Below, piece by piece: positions 1 to 12,037 of a stretch of DNA of 64,000 nt (the first letter of the stretch is position 1; each line of letters begins with the position of its first letter). The stretch lies in NCBI GenBank assembly GCA_023105745.1, contig JALGQZ010000009.1, positions 9,584,937 to 9,648,936 on the forward strand. Reading direction: 5' to 3'. This stretch comes from Austropuccinia psidii. Taxonomy: Eukaryota > Basidiomycota > Pucciniomycetes > Pucciniales > Sphaerophragmiaceae. Below the pieces are notes generated by a model. The model had not been told where the DNA came from, ran no database searches, and saw nothing but the letters and a program-made list of their open reading frames with translations. Both the position numbers and the translations under genes were made by a program.

Positions 1-2
1 AA

Positions 3-521
3 ACTGTAATTTCACATCCATGGAAAGAATTACCTGGATTCAACCTTACAAAATATGAATTCCTGGAGTTACTTACCTGGGATGGAGTTGAAGGCAACCT
101 TGGAAACAACTACTGGAAGGAAATATTTAACATGGATGAACACTTCAGGAAATCACTGTTTTGGAGGACCTGGGAATGCCAAGACTGGTTCAACCTGCAG
201 TATTTTAAAATTAAAAATGGTAAAATACGCAAGATCTCCAGAGGGTATATTATTAATAATTCCACCTGGGATTGCCACTGGGAAGAAACACTTATACCAG
301 CAATCTTCAGTCTCAAAGGTGGTTCAACTCAATTAAATACAGAGGATTGGAGCTCTTTCTGTCAAGAATGCCTTTTCAAAAGTCTCAAAAGAGAGAAATG
401 GAGGGGAGAAAGATTGATTAAACAAGAATTAGTGAATAAGATACTTGGCCAAAGGAATGAATCAAAACAAATCTCACCTGCTAAGTCCCTAATTCTTTGT
501 TCCATCCTGTTTCCATTATGA
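3..521 (+). CDS. 3' end of an unrecognised tryptophan-rich ORF, cut by the window edge
   Basis: One frame is open from position 3 to the TGA at 519-521 (172 codons) and runs off the left edge, so the start is missing; the first internal ATG is at 132. The protein is rich in Trp, Phe, Lys and Asn, with pairs such as FWRTWECQDWF near the middle and a basic C-terminal third (KSLKREKWRGERL). I see no zinc finger, RT, integrase or membrane motif. It could be the tail of a host gene or of another element. The base composition is more balanced than the AT-rich DNA after it, which supports coding. I do not recognise the family and assign no function. Confidence 0.35.
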   Translation, partial: TVISHPWKELPGFNLTKYEFLELLTWDGVEGNLGNNYWKEIFNMDEHFRKSLFWRTWECQDWFNLQYFKIKNGKIRKISRGYIINNSTWDCHWEETLIPAIFSLKGGSTQLNTEDWSSFCQECLFKSLKREKWRGERLIKQELVNKILGQRNESKQISPAKSLILCSILFPL

Positions 522-835
522 TTATTTTTCTTTATTTCTTCTATTTTATTATTTTATTCTTATCCAATGTCTTTTATTATTAGTATTTAATTCTTTATTA
601 AATAATCAACCTAAAAAAAAAATAAAAAATAAAAAATAAAAAAATAAAAATAAAAATGGATAAAAGGAAATCTCACCTGCTAAGTCCCTAATTCCTTGAT
701 CTTTAATTCATCCTATTTTCCTTAATATTATTATCATTTATTACTTTTTATTAGTAATTTTACTTTCAGCTTATCTTTTTATACTTATTATTTAATTTTC
801 CTTAAATAAGCACCCTAAAAAAAACAAAAAAAAAA
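471..835 (+). repeat. Imperfect tandem duplication of about 190 bp
   Basis: The block starting AATCTCACCTGCTAAGTCCC near 471 recurs near 668 with the same following order: an ATCCT..TTTCC stretch, a TTATTA-rich stretch, an ATTAAATAA/CTTAAATAA stretch, and CACCCTAAAA or CAACCTAAAA before an A-rich run. The first copy includes the end of the upstream ORF and its stop codon, and the second copy is non-coding. A local duplication of the 3' end of that gene is the simplest reading. Confidence 0.6.
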
Positions 836-1705
836 AAACATTCAACATAAAAAAAATAAAAAATAAAAATAAAAGTAGCTTATATTTATTACTCATAAAA
901 AAAATCAAATAGACAAAAACCAATAAAATAAAATAAAAAGTAACCTACATATATACATCTATATATATAGATTTAAAGTTTGTTTTTTGTACAAAGTGGC
1001 AAGTGATAATCTTAAGTATCAAGATCATTTTATAAATATTATAAAGATAGAATATACTTATTGAAACATCATCAAGAATCAATTACAGACTTATTTTTCT
1101 TAAAATCATTGTGAATTTTGTTTGCTCATACATAAACGCTTGATTTTATCCATTTGTCTTCTCACTTCAAGCTCCTTGGCAATTTAGTTTTATCGTTTAT
1201 GTCTTAATCATCTTACTTAATTAGATTTTTGTTCATCTCATTTCATTTTATGTTCTCTCGCTCCAAGTTCCAGTGGACCTTGCTTTTATTAATATTTCTT
1301 TTGTATATATAAAAAAAACTGTCTTCATTTTATTTTGTTTTAATTCTCACATATTACATCAAAAAAAAAATTAGGAGTGCGAGCAGTCACTACTCAATAA
1401 GAGAAGAGTAAACTAGGACAAATAACAATGAGCAAGGACTACCTGTCAAAATACAATGTAGACAAATGCAAAGAAGCAAAAATAATTATTAAATATATAA
1501 ATATATATATAAAAGAGAAGAAAAGCAACTATCGATTAGTTACATACACAAAAAAAAATAATAATAAATAAATGAAGGGACTCAAACTGACCTAATATAG
1601 TTTGCAAGCCGTAATAGCCTGTCCAATGGAATCACAGGGGCATAAATAGTAGGGGTGCATTCTTCTCTGCTGATGGCGTCTTTTGGGTTTAATAGCAGAA
1701 GAGGC
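836..1705. other. AT-rich stretch without a recognisable gene
   Basis: Homopolymer A and T runs, (TA)n tracts near 955-970 and 1495-1512 and short simple repeats dominate. No frame of useful length is open and I see no RNA gene or transposon end here. Confidence 0.6.
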
Positions 1706-2023
1706 TCACTCTTTCAAAAAATAACGGAAGGGGTCCGGAACAAAAAGTTGAGGGTCATACTCGCCTTTGATAAAAGCGTAGAAAGCCATCGCGGCTTCTG
1801 GGACTTCCTCTGAATAGGAGAATGGGGAGGAGGCGTTTGAAATTGGTTCCAGAGCTGGAGGAGATGGAGGGGTCGAGTGGGGATTGTTAACCCAATCCCA
1901 GAAGGTGGTGCTTCTTGAAGGAGAGGAGGGACAACCAAATAATAATTACTCCAGCTCGTCGGTGCTGAAGACCTTGATAAGGTCAGAATAACCCAAACCG
2001 TAGGATTGACCAAGGGGATTCAT
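1706..2023 (-). pseudogene. Unrecognised small minus-strand gene candidate with one in-frame stop
   Basis: A frame of 106 codons runs from ATG at 2023 to TGA at 1706-1708, broken once by TAA at 1946-1948 (codon 26). The part after the stop reads like real protein: Pro/Ser-rich, then an acidic/aromatic tail with VPEAAMAFYAFIKGEYDPQ and a final FRYFLKE. Its base composition is clearly more balanced than the flanks. Just upstream a plausible 82-nt intron (GTAAAT at 2116 to CCTAG at 2035) would lie in the 5' leader. The TAA may be a true nonsense mutation or may sit in a very short intron starting GTAATT; I cannot tell. I do not recognise the family. The B insertion 1.1 kb away does not touch it. 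Confidence 0.35.
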
Positions 2024-3053
2024 CACAAAAGTGTCTAGGAAAATACAATATATTACGAGCAAAATGGGGTCAACTTTTAAATGAATAAAACGAGCAAACA
2101 AAATAAAACAATTTACCAAACGAAGTTGAGTTGAGGTGGTGAGTGAAATAAAACTTGATAATATAGATGGAGGGGTGAGATGGGGGGAATAAATCAAGAA
2201 AGGAGCCACTATTTATACCAATTGGCCCTGCTCACTGGGAGAAGGATCCTCCGGCCAAACTCCAACTATTTATAAGAATCACCAGCATTAGTGATGAAGC
2301 CTAGGAGCTTTAAAATAATAATAAAATAAAAACTGACCAAGTTATATTAAAAAAAAGAAAAAACCTTTTCAACAATGCTGAATTCTGTAAGGAAGACTAA
2401 GTTTGTCCTAAAGGGCATTAATGAGAGATAAGTTGGATCCAGGTGCTCCTCCTAAACCAATCTCGTCTAAATGCATCAGAAGGTTAAAACGGCAAAGACT
2501 AAGGTGGAAGGAGTAGTCCTACCTTCTAATCGTAGAAACAAATAATTGGATGTTCTAGTTATCCAAGTTTCCAGCTTCCACCAGGACAAGGAATTAGCTA
2601 GGACTAGCATTTCTCTGGTACAGCTAGGTCCACGAAAGGAATGACAAGGCTACTTCTAGTTTCTCATGATCGTGTCTTGAGAGGATAAAGCGTCAACAAG
2701 AACTGCAGTATGAAACCAATGGAAGCAGTAGGTTAACTAACTAACGCAGTAGTATTTTTTTATTCCACCAAGAACTGAAAGCACCTCATGCAATAACCGG
2801 AAACAGTGGGGCTTCATGTCAAACATGAATACCAAGCTGAAGACTTGCAAAAGCCACATGCAAGCCCTAAAAAATAAAAATAAAAAAAATTATCACTGGG
2901 CCACCGCACCTAAATATCACACTATAGTCTGCAAAAAAGAGAACCCAAATGCATAGGAACACCTAAATTAAAAAGGGAGTTAGAAACAAAAGGACATAAT
3001 GAATAAGCATTCCAGTTAGAAGAGACAGAGGAGAGAAAAAGAGAGAGATTAAA
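2024..3053. other. Intergenic region, no supported gene
   Basis: Apart from the candidate 5'-leader intron at 2035-2116, this stretch has mixed composition and no long open frame on either strand. A purine-rich run (GAGACAGAGGAGAGAAAAAG region, about 3020-3048) lies just before the ATG at 3054. Confidence 0.5.
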
Positions 3054-3124
3054 ATGACAGCTGCATCTGACGATAAAGAGAATCCTTCAATAAGCTCCCT
3101 CAAGAAGAAAAGTTACGGGGCTAA
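3054..3124 (+). pseudogene. Left half of a short ORF split by element B
   Basis: An ATG at 3054 opens a frame of 23 codons plus two bases that runs into the left target-site duplication. When the duplication is counted once, the frame continues without a break at 23532 and ends at TGA 23614-23616, giving a 51-residue open frame across the 20.4-kb insertion. A frame staying open over a duplication junction can be chance at this length. The two sides have similar, more balanced base composition than the surrounding AT-rich DNA, so it may be an exon of a host gene. No family recognised. Confidence 0.28.
3120..3124. repeat. Left target-site duplication of element B (GCTAA)
   Basis: GCTAA directly precedes the LTR start TGTCAG, and the same five bases directly follow the LTR end CTGACA at 23527-23531. 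Five bp is the usual size for Ty3/gypsy integrases. The match shows that the two distant LTRs belong to one insertion. Confidence 0.9.
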
Positions 3125-3869
3125 TGTCAGCCTGTGACTCAAAACCAGAGCACAAGCATGATAGCCAAAATACCATAAACCAATGGTATAGCCAAAATAC
3201 CACCAAAACATGGAGCTGAGCCAAATTAGCTCAAAAGGTATCAGAAGAAAGAGGAAACTCACCTCTTTCTGAAAATATAAGTCCCATCACCATAGGACCA
3301 AAAATAACAAAGTTATTCCTGCTCAAAGTAGTTGCTGAGCATAAACCTTAATTTTCACCTCTCATCTAAAATCTAGAAGAAGAGGCTTAACCCCATCAAA
3401 TGGGTACTCAAAATGAAGCTCTAAGCCAGAGCTATCTAATGATACCAGCCAAACTGAGCTAGCACCAGTATTACTTGAGTTATGGTCGAATTCGGACCAA
3501 ATAAGGGTGAACAAATCTTTCACCTCTCATCTAACTTTTACAGTTTTAGTGTGAGATACTTGAAGTGGGGTCTTTTTGGAAAGAGCACAATCAGGGCTAT
3601 CTGATGGTGCCATCCATTTCCTCATATCTCAACTACAACAGAAGTTATTGGCCAAACAAGCTTAATACAGCTTTTTGCCCAAACCACGCCAATGTACAAA
3701 TAAACTTTTACATGGGATGACTTTGTCATATTTAATGATAACCATGTCAAGTTGGGTACAATTGTGTAGAGCTCATACAGGGATACAAACTGAACCAATG
3801 TTGAGGTTGTTATCTCAAGAATTCACAAAGTTATGGCTGTTTTAAGGTCAAAATCCCACCTGCTGTCAT
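3125..3869 (+). repeat. 5' LTR of element B, first part
   Basis: It aligns with 22088-22832 of the 3' LTR. It contains the LTR 5' end and most of U3. The sequence stops at the GTCAT where element A entered and resumes at 14575. Confidence 0.93.
3865..3869. repeat. Left target-site duplication of element A (GTCAT)
   Basis: GTCAT here is repeated at 14570-14574 on the other side of element A. The uninterrupted B LTR has a single CTGTCATATACAG at the matching place (about 22827), which proves the insertion point to the base. Confidence 0.95.
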
Positions 3870-5894
3870 TGTAAGGTTTGACTATGAAACAATAAGTAAA
3901 AATCACTAATTTATTACTTATTGTACTCTGAATGTCCTTATAAAATGAATAAATAAGATTAAAATAGTAATAATAATAAAGAAATATTATTATTATGGCG
4001 TAAAATTATTATATTATTAAATAAATATAATAATATAATTAATATTATATAAAAATATAATATTATAAATAATATATTAATATAAAATAATTAATATATT
4101 ATAAAGCTCTTTATTATTGTTACCAACAAATAATAAAGGCGTAAAAAATTGTTTTTTATAAATAAAAAACAATTAATAACAATAATATTACTAATATTAA
4201 AGTTATATTTTAATATAAATACTATTTATATTAAATAAGAATTATTAAGAGTAATAATAAGAGAGAAACTATTATAATAAGATGAAATAACCTACTTTTA
4301 ACACTTAAAATAATAATTTTGAGATATTTTACGCCAAAAGAATATAATACAACTTTTTTAAATTGTATTTACAATAAAAAATAAAGAAAATTACTAAAAT
4401 TCTTGATTTTACGTGGAAATGAGTTTATAGAGAGATTTATAACAAAAACAATTAAAAAATTGATTTAATCACGTAAAAATAGTGATTAATATTAAGATGA
4501 TCTTTGGTCTTTAATAATATAAGAGTTTTATATATAAAGAATAAAGAAATTACCTTTTATTTAATTGATTTAATGTTTTTGATGCGTCTGAGGGGAAAAC
4601 AGAGTAAAAAGAGCTCTATTTATAGTAAATACCTCCCTCCTAGAGTCCAACAGGCTTCTAGTAGACGTGTACTGATCATATCCACTGGAATTGATCAATA
4701 TTTTAAGGTTTGAGGGTGATTACATCATGATCAAACCATATTACATCATTATTACACCATTATTTAGAGTTATCACTATAACTCTAAGTGTGATGACATC
4801 AGAGGCTTGGCAGAACCCCAAATTTCGTGGATTTTATTAGTTTTAATCATAAACTAATAGTATTCACCAATTTTATCACTATTAAGACTGTTAAACTTAA
4901 TTTAAGGTTACAGTATGTGATCATAACAGCTCAATTTAAGCTCAAACTTTGATCCTCAATAACTTTTAAGGTTTTCACGCTACAGCAATTCAGAGAGTGA
5001 ATTCTGATAGCCTGACATAACCCTATTATGCTGCCAAGAGCTTTTCATTACATCATCAAAACTCTAATTTTGATGATTTTTCTTGTAACTCATCTTTTCT
5101 GTCGAAATTCAATATTTTAAACTTCAAACCTTGATTTCAGGGGGTTATACCCTGAATTTAATAATAAAAATTACATCATTCTTCACGAATGAACTAGGAG
5201 AATCCAACTGTATACTTTTTTTTAAGTTTGGACTACTTTCACAACAAAGTGGTCAACAGCTCTGTTGATTTTTATCAATATTTCCTCATAAGTCTTAACC
5301 TTGTTTATAATTTGCAAAATAAAGTTCATATCTGTGTTCTTACAGTAATTACGTGGTAACTTTATTTTTGGTTCATCATTCTAGCATGTATAGTTTAGAA
5401 GATATTAGCTATGATCACTGAATATATGCGTTGACCAAAAAAGTGCATATATTCAGGATAATTCCTTAAGTATTGATTTTGAGAATTAGCTTATTAATTG
5501 TTTTATGTGTGGATATTTATGGGGAATCCACTGGTACAATTTATTTCACATGTTGTTTCATTGGTTTCTGAGATAAATAAGATTTTATGGTTTTTATAAG
5601 GTATTATACTTTATAATTCATTAAATATTGACTTTACAGATATGCCATAAAAATGGTATATGTGTATTTTTCCATGAGGAATCCAATGGTATAATTTATT
5701 TCACATGTTCATTCATTGGTTTTTAAGTTAAACCAATTTTAGTACCAATTTATGGTATTTTTTGTATATTTGAGTAATTATTTTTAGTGTATAATTATTC
5801 TAATTAATTTTAATATAATTATATTAAAGGTATAATTATTCTGAGTATTTTTTGTGACCTTATTGGGTATGTGGTCATATCTCAAAGGCTCACA
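3870..5894 (-). repeat. 3' LTR of element A
   Basis: 2025 bp, matched to 12545-14569 with four visible differences (near 4019, 4270, 5612 and 5879). Very AT-rich, with a TATA box (minus strand, 4616-4624) identical to the one in the 5' LTR. Confidence 0.96.
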
Positions 5895-5906
5895 TTCCCT
5901 ACCACC
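5895..5906 (-). promoter_or_regulatory. Polypurine tract of element A
   Basis: On the minus strand GGTGGTAGGGAA lies directly before the LTR start TGTGAGCC. This is the expected place for the plus-strand DNA primer of an LTR retrotransposon. Confidence 0.75.
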
Positions 5907-6013
5907 AAAAAAGATTGTACCACAATCTGATATATGTGATTTAGGGTATCATCCACTGTCCTACCTCTTCAATAGACTTTTGTTAGTCTTGAAGCTCAAT
6001 AATGCTTAACTTT

Positions 6014-9000
6014 TTATTTTTCAGGTTTTCTTTCATGTCTGAACCTTCTTAGTAATTTATCAGCATTTGTTATATCTTTCTCAAGTAGCCATTCATCTTC
6101 TTGAGTTGAATTTCTATACCTTACAAGGTATTCCCTTTCTTTTTTGTTTCTTGTCCTTCTTTCTTTAAGGACTTTTACTATTCTCTTTTCCTCTCCTTCC
6201 TCCAAGGGGGGAATTTCAAGTGGGGGTTTATTTCTTAGTGGAAATAATTCCTTGTCACTTGAACTGTAAGGTTTTATCAGACTTACAGGGAAAGTTGGGT
6301 GTTTGTTCATTAGTTCACCTGTGAGTTCTAATTGCACAGCATTGGGTCCATGGAGTGCTTTTATCATAAATGGTCCTGCAAAGGAATCTTTCAATTTCTT
6401 TGGGCCTTTTATGTTATTGAAATTAAGGGTTGATACTAAAACCAAGTCCCCTATTTTGAAGTCAGGTGGTTTATGACTTTTATCCCATCTTTCTTTTGCA
6501 TATTTAAAAGAATCTTGCATGCATCTGTTTGCATGGTGTCTTGCTTTGTCAAGCATTATCTTGAAACTGCTTGCTGTTGGATGTATATCCACTAAGTCCT
6601 TTTTGAGGGTATCATAAGGAAGTCTTGGATCCCAACCTTTCTCTAGCATTGCTGGTGTTTTGCCAGTAGAAGAATGGATTGATGTCTTATATGCCAGTTC
6701 AAGTGCTGGTATTAGTGTACACCAATCATGGGTAAAACCATCAGAATCTTTGAATTCTAGCCCATAAGCACAGAATCTTCTGATCATATCCTCTAGGGTC
6801 TGTATCATTCTTTCTGCTAAACCATCAGTTTGAGGATGATAAGCTGTTGAGAATGATAACTTTGTCCCAAACAAGTTATGGAGATTTGTCCATAATGCTG
6901 AAGTGAACTTTGGGTCTCTATCACTTATAATATTTTGGAATAAGCCTGTGTGGCTAATGACTTTATTCCATATCATTATGGCTGTATCCATAGCTGTGTC
7001 ATCTTTATGACATGGTAAGAACATGGGAGTTTTACTGTACCTGTCAACTAATACTAGGCATGCATTATAACTCCTGTCTCCTCCTGGAGGTAAGGCTGTT
7101 ACCCAATCCATATGAACTATTTCCCATGGGGATTTTGGTTCTTGGATTTGGATCATCATTCCAAATTTCTTTCCTGTGGCTCTGTTGGCTTTTTGACATC
7201 TGTCACAGGTTTGGCAGTACTCTGCAACATCTTTCTTCCAATTTGGCCACCAAGAGCAGGTTTTCACCCTCTCTAGTGTCCTATCTTCTGAGAGATGTCC
7301 AGATGCAATACTATCATGACACTCATGTAAAATAGTGTTTATTAGTGTTCTATCTGTTAAGGCCATAACACATGTGTGTTTTGTTCTATGGTAAAGGATT
7401 CCATCAAGGAGGTGAAATCTTCCTTCATCATATGCCTTTTTCCATATTTCATCTAGTTTTGATGAAAGTGATGGATCTTTGCAGTCTTTCATTAGAAGTT
7501 GGCTTAAGATATGGCAATTTTTGTCTGTCTTATAGCTTTCTTTAACTTGGTTAAAGAATTCTGTGCCAATGTCTGTAACACATATTCCTTCTATATGGTG
7601 CTCTTCTTGTGGTACCCATGCTGGATTGTCAGGGGTATTTGCTAGAGCCCATCTGCTAAGACCATCTGCATTTTTATGAATATTTCCAGATTTATGAACA
7701 ATAGTCATATTTCCTCTATATTCTTGGATAGCAATTTGCCATCTCAGCATATGTCTATTTGGAGTCTTCATATTTAATAGTGATTTCACAGCATTACAGT
7801 CTGTGATTACATCAAATACTGTGCCATCCAAATAATAATGCAGTTTTTCTAAAGCCCATACTAGGCATAAGCATTCCATTTGGCTTGCTCCATACCTTGC
7901 TTCTGTTGGCTTTATCTGTCTTGAAATGAAACAAATTGGTCCTTCCACTGGTTTATCATTGATAATTTGTGTTTGGTGAAGTGCAGCACCTAGTCCTTCT
8001 CCACAAGCATCAATGTACAGTTTGAAGGGTAGTTTCCAATCTGGCATCAGAAGAAATGGGGCATTTGTTAAGGAATTTTTCAATTCTTCATATGCCTTGA
8101 CTCTTTCTTCTGTCATCTCATAGACTGTTTGTTGGTCACATAGCTTATACAAGGATTTAGCAATCTTTGCAAAGTCCTTTATATGCTGTCTATAGTAACC
8201 AGCAAATCCTAGAAATGATTGCATTTCTTTTTTGGTTTGAGGCATTGGCTTAAGTAGTACTGCTGCTACTTTATTTTTGTCTATGCCTAGACTAAGGCCA
8301 GATACTACATGTCCTAGGGCTTTTAATTCACTATATGCAAAATGACATTTTTTCAATGAAATTTTCATATTTACTTGGACTATTTTCTGTAGTACCCTTT
8401 CTAGTCTTGTCAGGTGATTTTCCCAAGTTTCTGAGCAAACTATGATATCATCAATGTAGATTATTAACCATCCTTCTGATAATTCTTCAGGAAATATGGT
8501 ATTCATCATTCTTTGATAATGGGAAGGTGCATTTTTTATCCCAAATGGCATTCTTAAGTATTCAAAAATTCCACAATGGACTATTATTCTTAGTAGCTTT
8601 TTGGCATTGTCTGTTAAGACATTTTGATGAAAACCTTTAAGAGCATCCATAGCTGTGATGAACTTAGCTTGTGACAATTGGGTCAATGTCTCATGGATTC
8701 TGGGTATTGGATATCTGTCTGGAATGGTATAGGTATTCAGGGCTCTGAAGTCTCCTACCATCCTTGATTTTCCATTATGCCAAGTTATAATGACAGGTGT
8801 AGTAACTTCTACTTGTTCATTATGTCCAACTTTTCTTAATACTCCAAGGTCCATTAATTCTTTAATGTGCACCTCTAGGGCTTCTCTAGCTCTTGGACTG
8901 GCTGGATAAGCAGGTCTTCTTAATAAAGGTGGGTAAGGTTTTTCTACATTAAGAATTATATCCACTTCATGTCCAATTATGGCACCTAGTGGCTCTTTGT

Positions 9001-11812
9001 CAGTTGCAAAGGCATTTTTATACTTAAATAGGAGGTCAATCAATTTTTCTTTCATTTTTTCTGTTAATTCTTGATTGAATTCTGCCTCTTTGAGTTGTTC
9101 AGATATAAAAAGTTCTTTTTCTGGAATTTTTTCTTCATTCTTAATAACTGTGATTTGTTTTTTGTTATTTAAGAATCCAAACTTTTGTCTTTTGTTATCT
9201 CCTATGGTAAAATATCTATCCTTTTGGTTAGAGATATCTATACCATAGATTGATAAGTAGTCATTTCCAAGTATGAAATGATTACTAGTACAGTTGTCCA
9301 TTACTACAAACTCTACTTTGGTTCTGACACATTGTGAGGGATGAGGGAAAATTAGTGTTAAATCAATTATTCCAAGGGGCTTCATGCTCTCACTTGCACT
9401 ACTAAATTTGACACCTTGTATTGGCATAAGTTTTTCTTGCCAGTCTGGGACAATGGTTTTTAAATAACTTTTGCCAACACAAGTGCAATATGCCCCTGTA
9501 TCTAAGTTAACCTTTCCTTCTTGGTTATCAACCATAACAATACTAATACTTGATTTTCCAGCTGTATATCCCATTCCTCTTGCAGGTTTGGTTCTATACA
9601 TTTTGGCATCTTGTATATTTGTCAGATTTGTGTCAGATGTTTCAACTTGTGGCAAGTTTGAGTTAACATCCAGTACTTCATAAATTATATCAATATTATT
9701 AATTTGTGCATTAATTATATTGATTTCATCACTTTCAGAGCTCTCTGACTCCTCTGTCTCTTTTTCAGAGTCAGATTCTTCTTCTTTGTCATTGTGGCTT
9801 TCTGTTTCCACAATTTCATTAATCTTTGCTTTTTTAAGGCAATTATTGGCTAAGTGTCCAATACCTCCACATTTATGGCATTTTCTTTGCTCATTATTGT
9901 TGGATGTATTGGGCTTAAAGGATTCTTTTGATTTATCTTTTTTGATAAATGGTTTATTTGGGCTTTTAATGTCCAATTTTTTCCAAGTCCTGCCAATTTT
10001 TGTCCTTGTCACTATATCTTCTAGTGCATTTATATACTCTTCTGTGGAGCATGGTTCTATACACCTGCTTCTTAGGGCATGTTCTAGTTCCCCTCCACAT
10101 TTTTTAAGTATTTTCATATGCACCATCTTTTGTGACATTTCTGGGTACAGTGCATTAAGTCTTTCAACTTGTTTTAGGAACCAAGTTAAAGGTTTATCTT
10201 TCTCAGGGTCAAAGAAAGAGTTTTCAAATGCATTTTCTATCTTATACCTCCAGGCATCATTTGCCCACTTGGTGATTATTTCTTGTTTCCACCAAGACCA
10301 GGTATTTTTACCATTTGTTTGTCTTATGCCATAATACCATCTTTTTGCAGATTTCTCAAACAAAGAATGTAATCTTGCAGTGATTAATTCATCTGGTATG
10401 GCATAGTCTTCTTGTAACATGTCAATTGTTTTAATAAATGACATGTGGTCATATTCACCTTCTCCTGTGAATGTTGGCCATTCCTTTAATTGAGGTGCTT
10501 CCTTCATTAAGACTTGGTTATTGTCTTGATGACTCAAGTCTGTTATGAAAGGATTTGACAATTCCTCTTTTGTTTTAACAGGGCTTCTTATATGAGAAAA
10601 TGGTGTTGATAACTTTGGCATATTTAAATTAGCCTCATTAATTTTATCCATTTTCTCAGTAATAAGCCTTATTTCACTTTGAATATCATCTTTCAGATGC
10701 ATTCTTGCTTCATCACTTTTTTCCACATGGTCCAAAAGTAATTTTTGGTGTGATGAAGTCTTTTCTTCAAATTTTTCTACAGAAATACTTAATTTATTTA
10801 ATTTTTCTGTAAGATTGTCAATACTCACATCATAATTGATTGTCAAAGTCTTATCTTTGATATCTTTTATGTATTTATACAATTCTTGTTGTCCTTGTAT
10901 TAATTTTTGAGTATTGTCAATTAAATTCTTTGGTTTATTATTTTCAACAATAAACTTAATGTTGTCAATTTCTTTTTTGTTTTGCACAACAATTTTTGTT
11001 AAAGAAGATAAATTGTTATTTATTTCTTGTAGTGATAATAAACTGTCTTTAATTTCTTTTAGAGGTAATATACTATTTTTGATTTCTGTTAAAGTATTTA
11101 CAACATCTTTGGACAAGGTTATTTCTTTGGGAAATGAGGTTGTCTCATTCTTTGCTCTTCCTTGTCCTTGAATTCCATCAAGGTTCTGGCCATGTTGAAA
11201 ACATTGTCCATGGCATCCTTTTGGATTCTTGGGATTCTGTAGCTTGGGGAATATGGTTTCCTCCAATGCTTTTTCTTGTTCTTCTTCCCTTCTTGGGGAA
11301 GTGGGTTGGCTTGAGGCTTGCTGGTAGAAGCTACTGGGGCTTCTTCCTTGGTTGCCTCCCTCTTTTTGGCATGATAATCCTTGATTTTTTTGATTTGAGG
11401 TTTGGATGACAGTGGATTCCATCCATTGGAGTATCTCACTATCTCCTCCTCTTTGAGGAACTTTTTCAGGATGTGCCAGGAGTTCATCACTCCTTGGTGT
11501 ATTTGAGGCAGCATTTCCCAGTCTTTGTCCTTGTATACTGTGTAATACTGCTTGTACTGGCTCATGTAGATGTCTATCTGAGCCCTCTGAATGTGATTTG
11601 TACCTGTTTGAGTTACTCATACTTAGTTCCAATTCAGGCTCAGATATCATGGGCATTTCTGGGACTTGCCTTTGGGATAAGGCACTTCCTTGTGTGGATT
11701 CTGTTCCACTGGGGATATTGCCCTTTCTTTTCCCTTTTGAGGGATCAATTCTACTTCTGAGTCCAGCTCCATCTGATTGGATGGAGTATTGGGAACCTCT
11801 TCTGGTAGTCAT
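6014..11812 (-). CDS. Gag-Pol polyprotein of element A, intact, single frame
   Basis: 1932 codons without interruption, from ATG 11812 to a stop at 6014. Approximate order by residue: disordered Ser/Gln-rich N-terminus (1-210), Lys/Glu/Leu coiled coil (210-400), Gag capsid-like region with WSWWKQEI (about 435-620), zinc knuckle [14 protein letters not shown] (about 645), aspartic protease with LDTGAYC (about 770), RT with YIDDII (about 1119), RNase H with LYIDACGEG and NADGLSRW, integrase HHCC finger (about 1500) and D-D-E residues in HMDWV, SDRDPKF and LAERMIQ (about 1567, 1630, 1668), GPF module (about 1813), and a chromodomain-like tail with [14 protein letters not shown]. Gag and Pol are fused without frameshift or stop. 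The ATG is chosen because it is the first ATG of the whole predicted transcript; it lies inside a small intron used by the overlapping accessory frame. The N-terminal 230 codons overlap that second frame. Confidence 0.95.
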   Translation of the reverse strand: MTTRRGSQYSIQSDGAGLRSRIDPSKGKRKGNIPSGTESTQGSALSQRQVPEMPMISEPELELSMSNSNRYKSHSEGSDRHLHEPVQAVLHSIQGQRLGNAASNTPRSDELLAHPEKVPQRGGDSEILQWMESTVIQTSNQKNQGLSCQKEGGNQGRSPSSFYQQASSQPTSPRREEEQEKALEETIFPKLQNPKNPKGCHGQCFQHGQNLDGIQGQGRAKNETTSFPKEITLSKDVVNTLTEIKNSILPLKEIKDSLLSLQEINNNLSSLTKIVVQNKKEIDNIKFIVENNKPKNLIDNTQKLIQGQQELYKYIKDIKDKTLTINYDVSIDNLTEKLNKLSISVEKFEEKTSSHQKLLLDHVEKSDEARMHLKDDIQSEIRLITEKMDKINEANLNMPKLSTPFSHIRSPVKTKEELSNPFITDLSHQDNNQVLMKEAPQLKEWPTFTGEGEYDHMSFIKTIDMLQEDYAIPDELITARLHSLFEKSAKRWYYGIRQTNGKNTWSWWKQEIITKWANDAWRYKIENAFENSFFDPEKDKPLTWFLKQVERLNALYPEMSQKMVHMKILKKCGGELEHALRSRCIEPCSTEEYINALEDIVTRTKIGRTWKKLDIKSPNKPFIKKDKSKESFKPNTSNNNEQRKCHKCGGIGHLANNCLKKAKINEIVETESHNDKEEESDSEKETEESESSESDEINIINAQINNIDIIYEVLDVNSNLPQVETSDTNLTNIQDAKMYRTKPARGMGYTAGKSSISIVMVDNQEGKVNLDTGAYCTCVGKSYLKTIVPDWQEKLMPIQGVKFSSASESMKPLGIIDLTLIFPHPSQCVRTKVEFVVMDNCTSNHFILGNDYLSIYGIDISNQKDRYFTIGDNKRQKFGFLNNKKQITVIKNEEKIPEKELFISEQLKEAEFNQELTEKMKEKLIDLLFKYKNAFATDKEPLGAIIGHEVDIILNVEKPYPPLLRRPAYPASPRAREALEVHIKELMDLGVLRKVGHNEQVEVTTPVIITWHNGKSRMVGDFRALNTYTIPDRYPIPRIHETLTQLSQAKFITAMDALKGFHQNVLTDNAKKLLRIIVHCGIFEYLRMPFGIKNAPSHYQRMMNTIFPEELSEGWLIIYIDDIIVCSETWENHLTRLERVLQKIVQVNMKISLKKCHFAYSELKALGHVVSGLSLGIDKNKVAAVLLKPMPQTKKEMQSFLGFAGYYRQHIKDFAKIAKSLYKLCDQQTVYEMTEERVKAYEELKNSLTNAPFLLMPDWKLPFKLYIDACGEGLGAALHQTQIINDKPVEGPICFISRQIKPTEARYGASQMECLCLVWALEKLHYYLDGTVFDVITDCNAVKSLLNMKTPNRHMLRWQIAIQEYRGNMTIVHKSGNIHKNADGLSRWALANTPDNPAWVPQEEHHIEGICVTDIGTEFFNQVKESYKTDKNCHILSQLLMKDCKDPSLSSKLDEIWKKAYDEGRFHLLDGILYHRTKHTCVMALTDRTLINTILHECHDSIASGHLSEDRTLERVKTCSWWPNWKKDVAEYCQTCDRCQKANRATGKKFGMMIQIQEPKSPWEIVHMDWVTALPPGGDRSYNACLVLVDRYSKTPMFLPCHKDDTAMDTAIMIWNKVISHTGLFQNIISDRDPKFTSALWTNLHNLFGTKLSFSTAYHPQTDGLAERMIQTLEDMIRRFCAYGLEFKDSDGFTHDWCTLIPALELAYKTSIHSSTGKTPAMLEKGWDPRLPYDTLKKDLVDIHPTASSFKIMLDKARHHANRCMQDSFKYAKERWDKSHKPPDFKIGDLVLVSTLNFNNIKGPKKLKDSFAGPFMIKALHGPNAVQLELTGELMNKHPTFPVSLIKPYSSSDKELFPLRNKPPLEIPPLEEGEEKRIVKVLKERRTRNKKEREYLVRYRNSTQEDEWLLEKDITNADKLLRRFRHERKPEK

Positions 11813-12037
11813 AATTAAAGAATAAGAAAAAATAAAAGTATTTTTAGAATAAAATTCTTTTATGGCAATTTAAAAAGAGGTGCTCACCTTCAGAGTCTTG
11901 AATGGTGGGCCCTGGAAAGTCTAATTTCTTAGCTTTCTTTCTTTTGGTGATAACTGGTGTAGGAGAACTTTGACAAGTTTCTTCCACCAATCTCTCAACA
12001 GTAGCTTGGTTGTCTTCTGTTGGGTTATCTTCAAACA
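11119..12037 (-). CDS. Spliced accessory protein of element A, overprinted on gag
   Basis: Proposed exons on the minus strand: 12037-11888, 11801-11670 and 11603-11119 (stop). Exon 1 follows TTTTTAG and ends at GAAG before GTGAGC. The first intron (11887-11802, 86 nt) ends at CTACCAG and contains the gag ATG. Exons 2 and 3 are read +1 relative to gag. A 66-nt GC-AG intron (AAAG|GCAAGT to AAACAG) removes the only three stops between them. With an A supplied by an upstream leader exon this gives about 255 residues. The protein ends in a basic Lys-rich patch ([11 protein letters not shown]) followed by an amphipathic helix. A DW...QIH motif matches the same frame in elements B and C. The splice model is inferred and the open frames are seen directly. 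Function unknown; a nuclear or RNA-binding regulator is one guess from the basic patch. Confidence 0.6.
11604..11669 (-). other. Candidate 66-nt GC-AG intron in the accessory frame of element A
   Basis: AAAG|GCAAGT is the textbook context of GC donors, and the far end is CTCAAACAG. The length is a multiple of three, so the overlapping gag frame reads through it without change, while the accessory frame needs its removal to avoid three stops. Element C has a GT-AG candidate of 54 nt at the matching place. Confidence 0.45.
11802..11887 (-). other. Candidate 86-nt intron of element A that contains the gag start codon
   Basis: Donor GTGAGC at 11887; acceptor ATTCTTTAATTATGACTACCAG ending at 11802. 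The gag ATG (11812-11810) sits 11 nt from the intron end. Retention gives Gag-Pol; removal joins exon 1 in phase to the +1 frame. Elements B and C have the same arrangement. Confidence 0.6.

Noticed and set aside
4504..4713. 69-residue plus-strand ORF present in both A LTRs (also 13179-13388)
   Set aside because: Two LTR copies are identical because they are one recent insertion; the ORF runs against the element's transcription and has no protein features.
9720..10334. 204-residue plus-strand ORF antisense to A gag-pol, Ser/Leu/Phe-rich
   Set aside because: A mirror of the Glu/Asp/Lys-rich coding strand; typical antisense shadow, as for the other antisense frames over pol in B, C and D.
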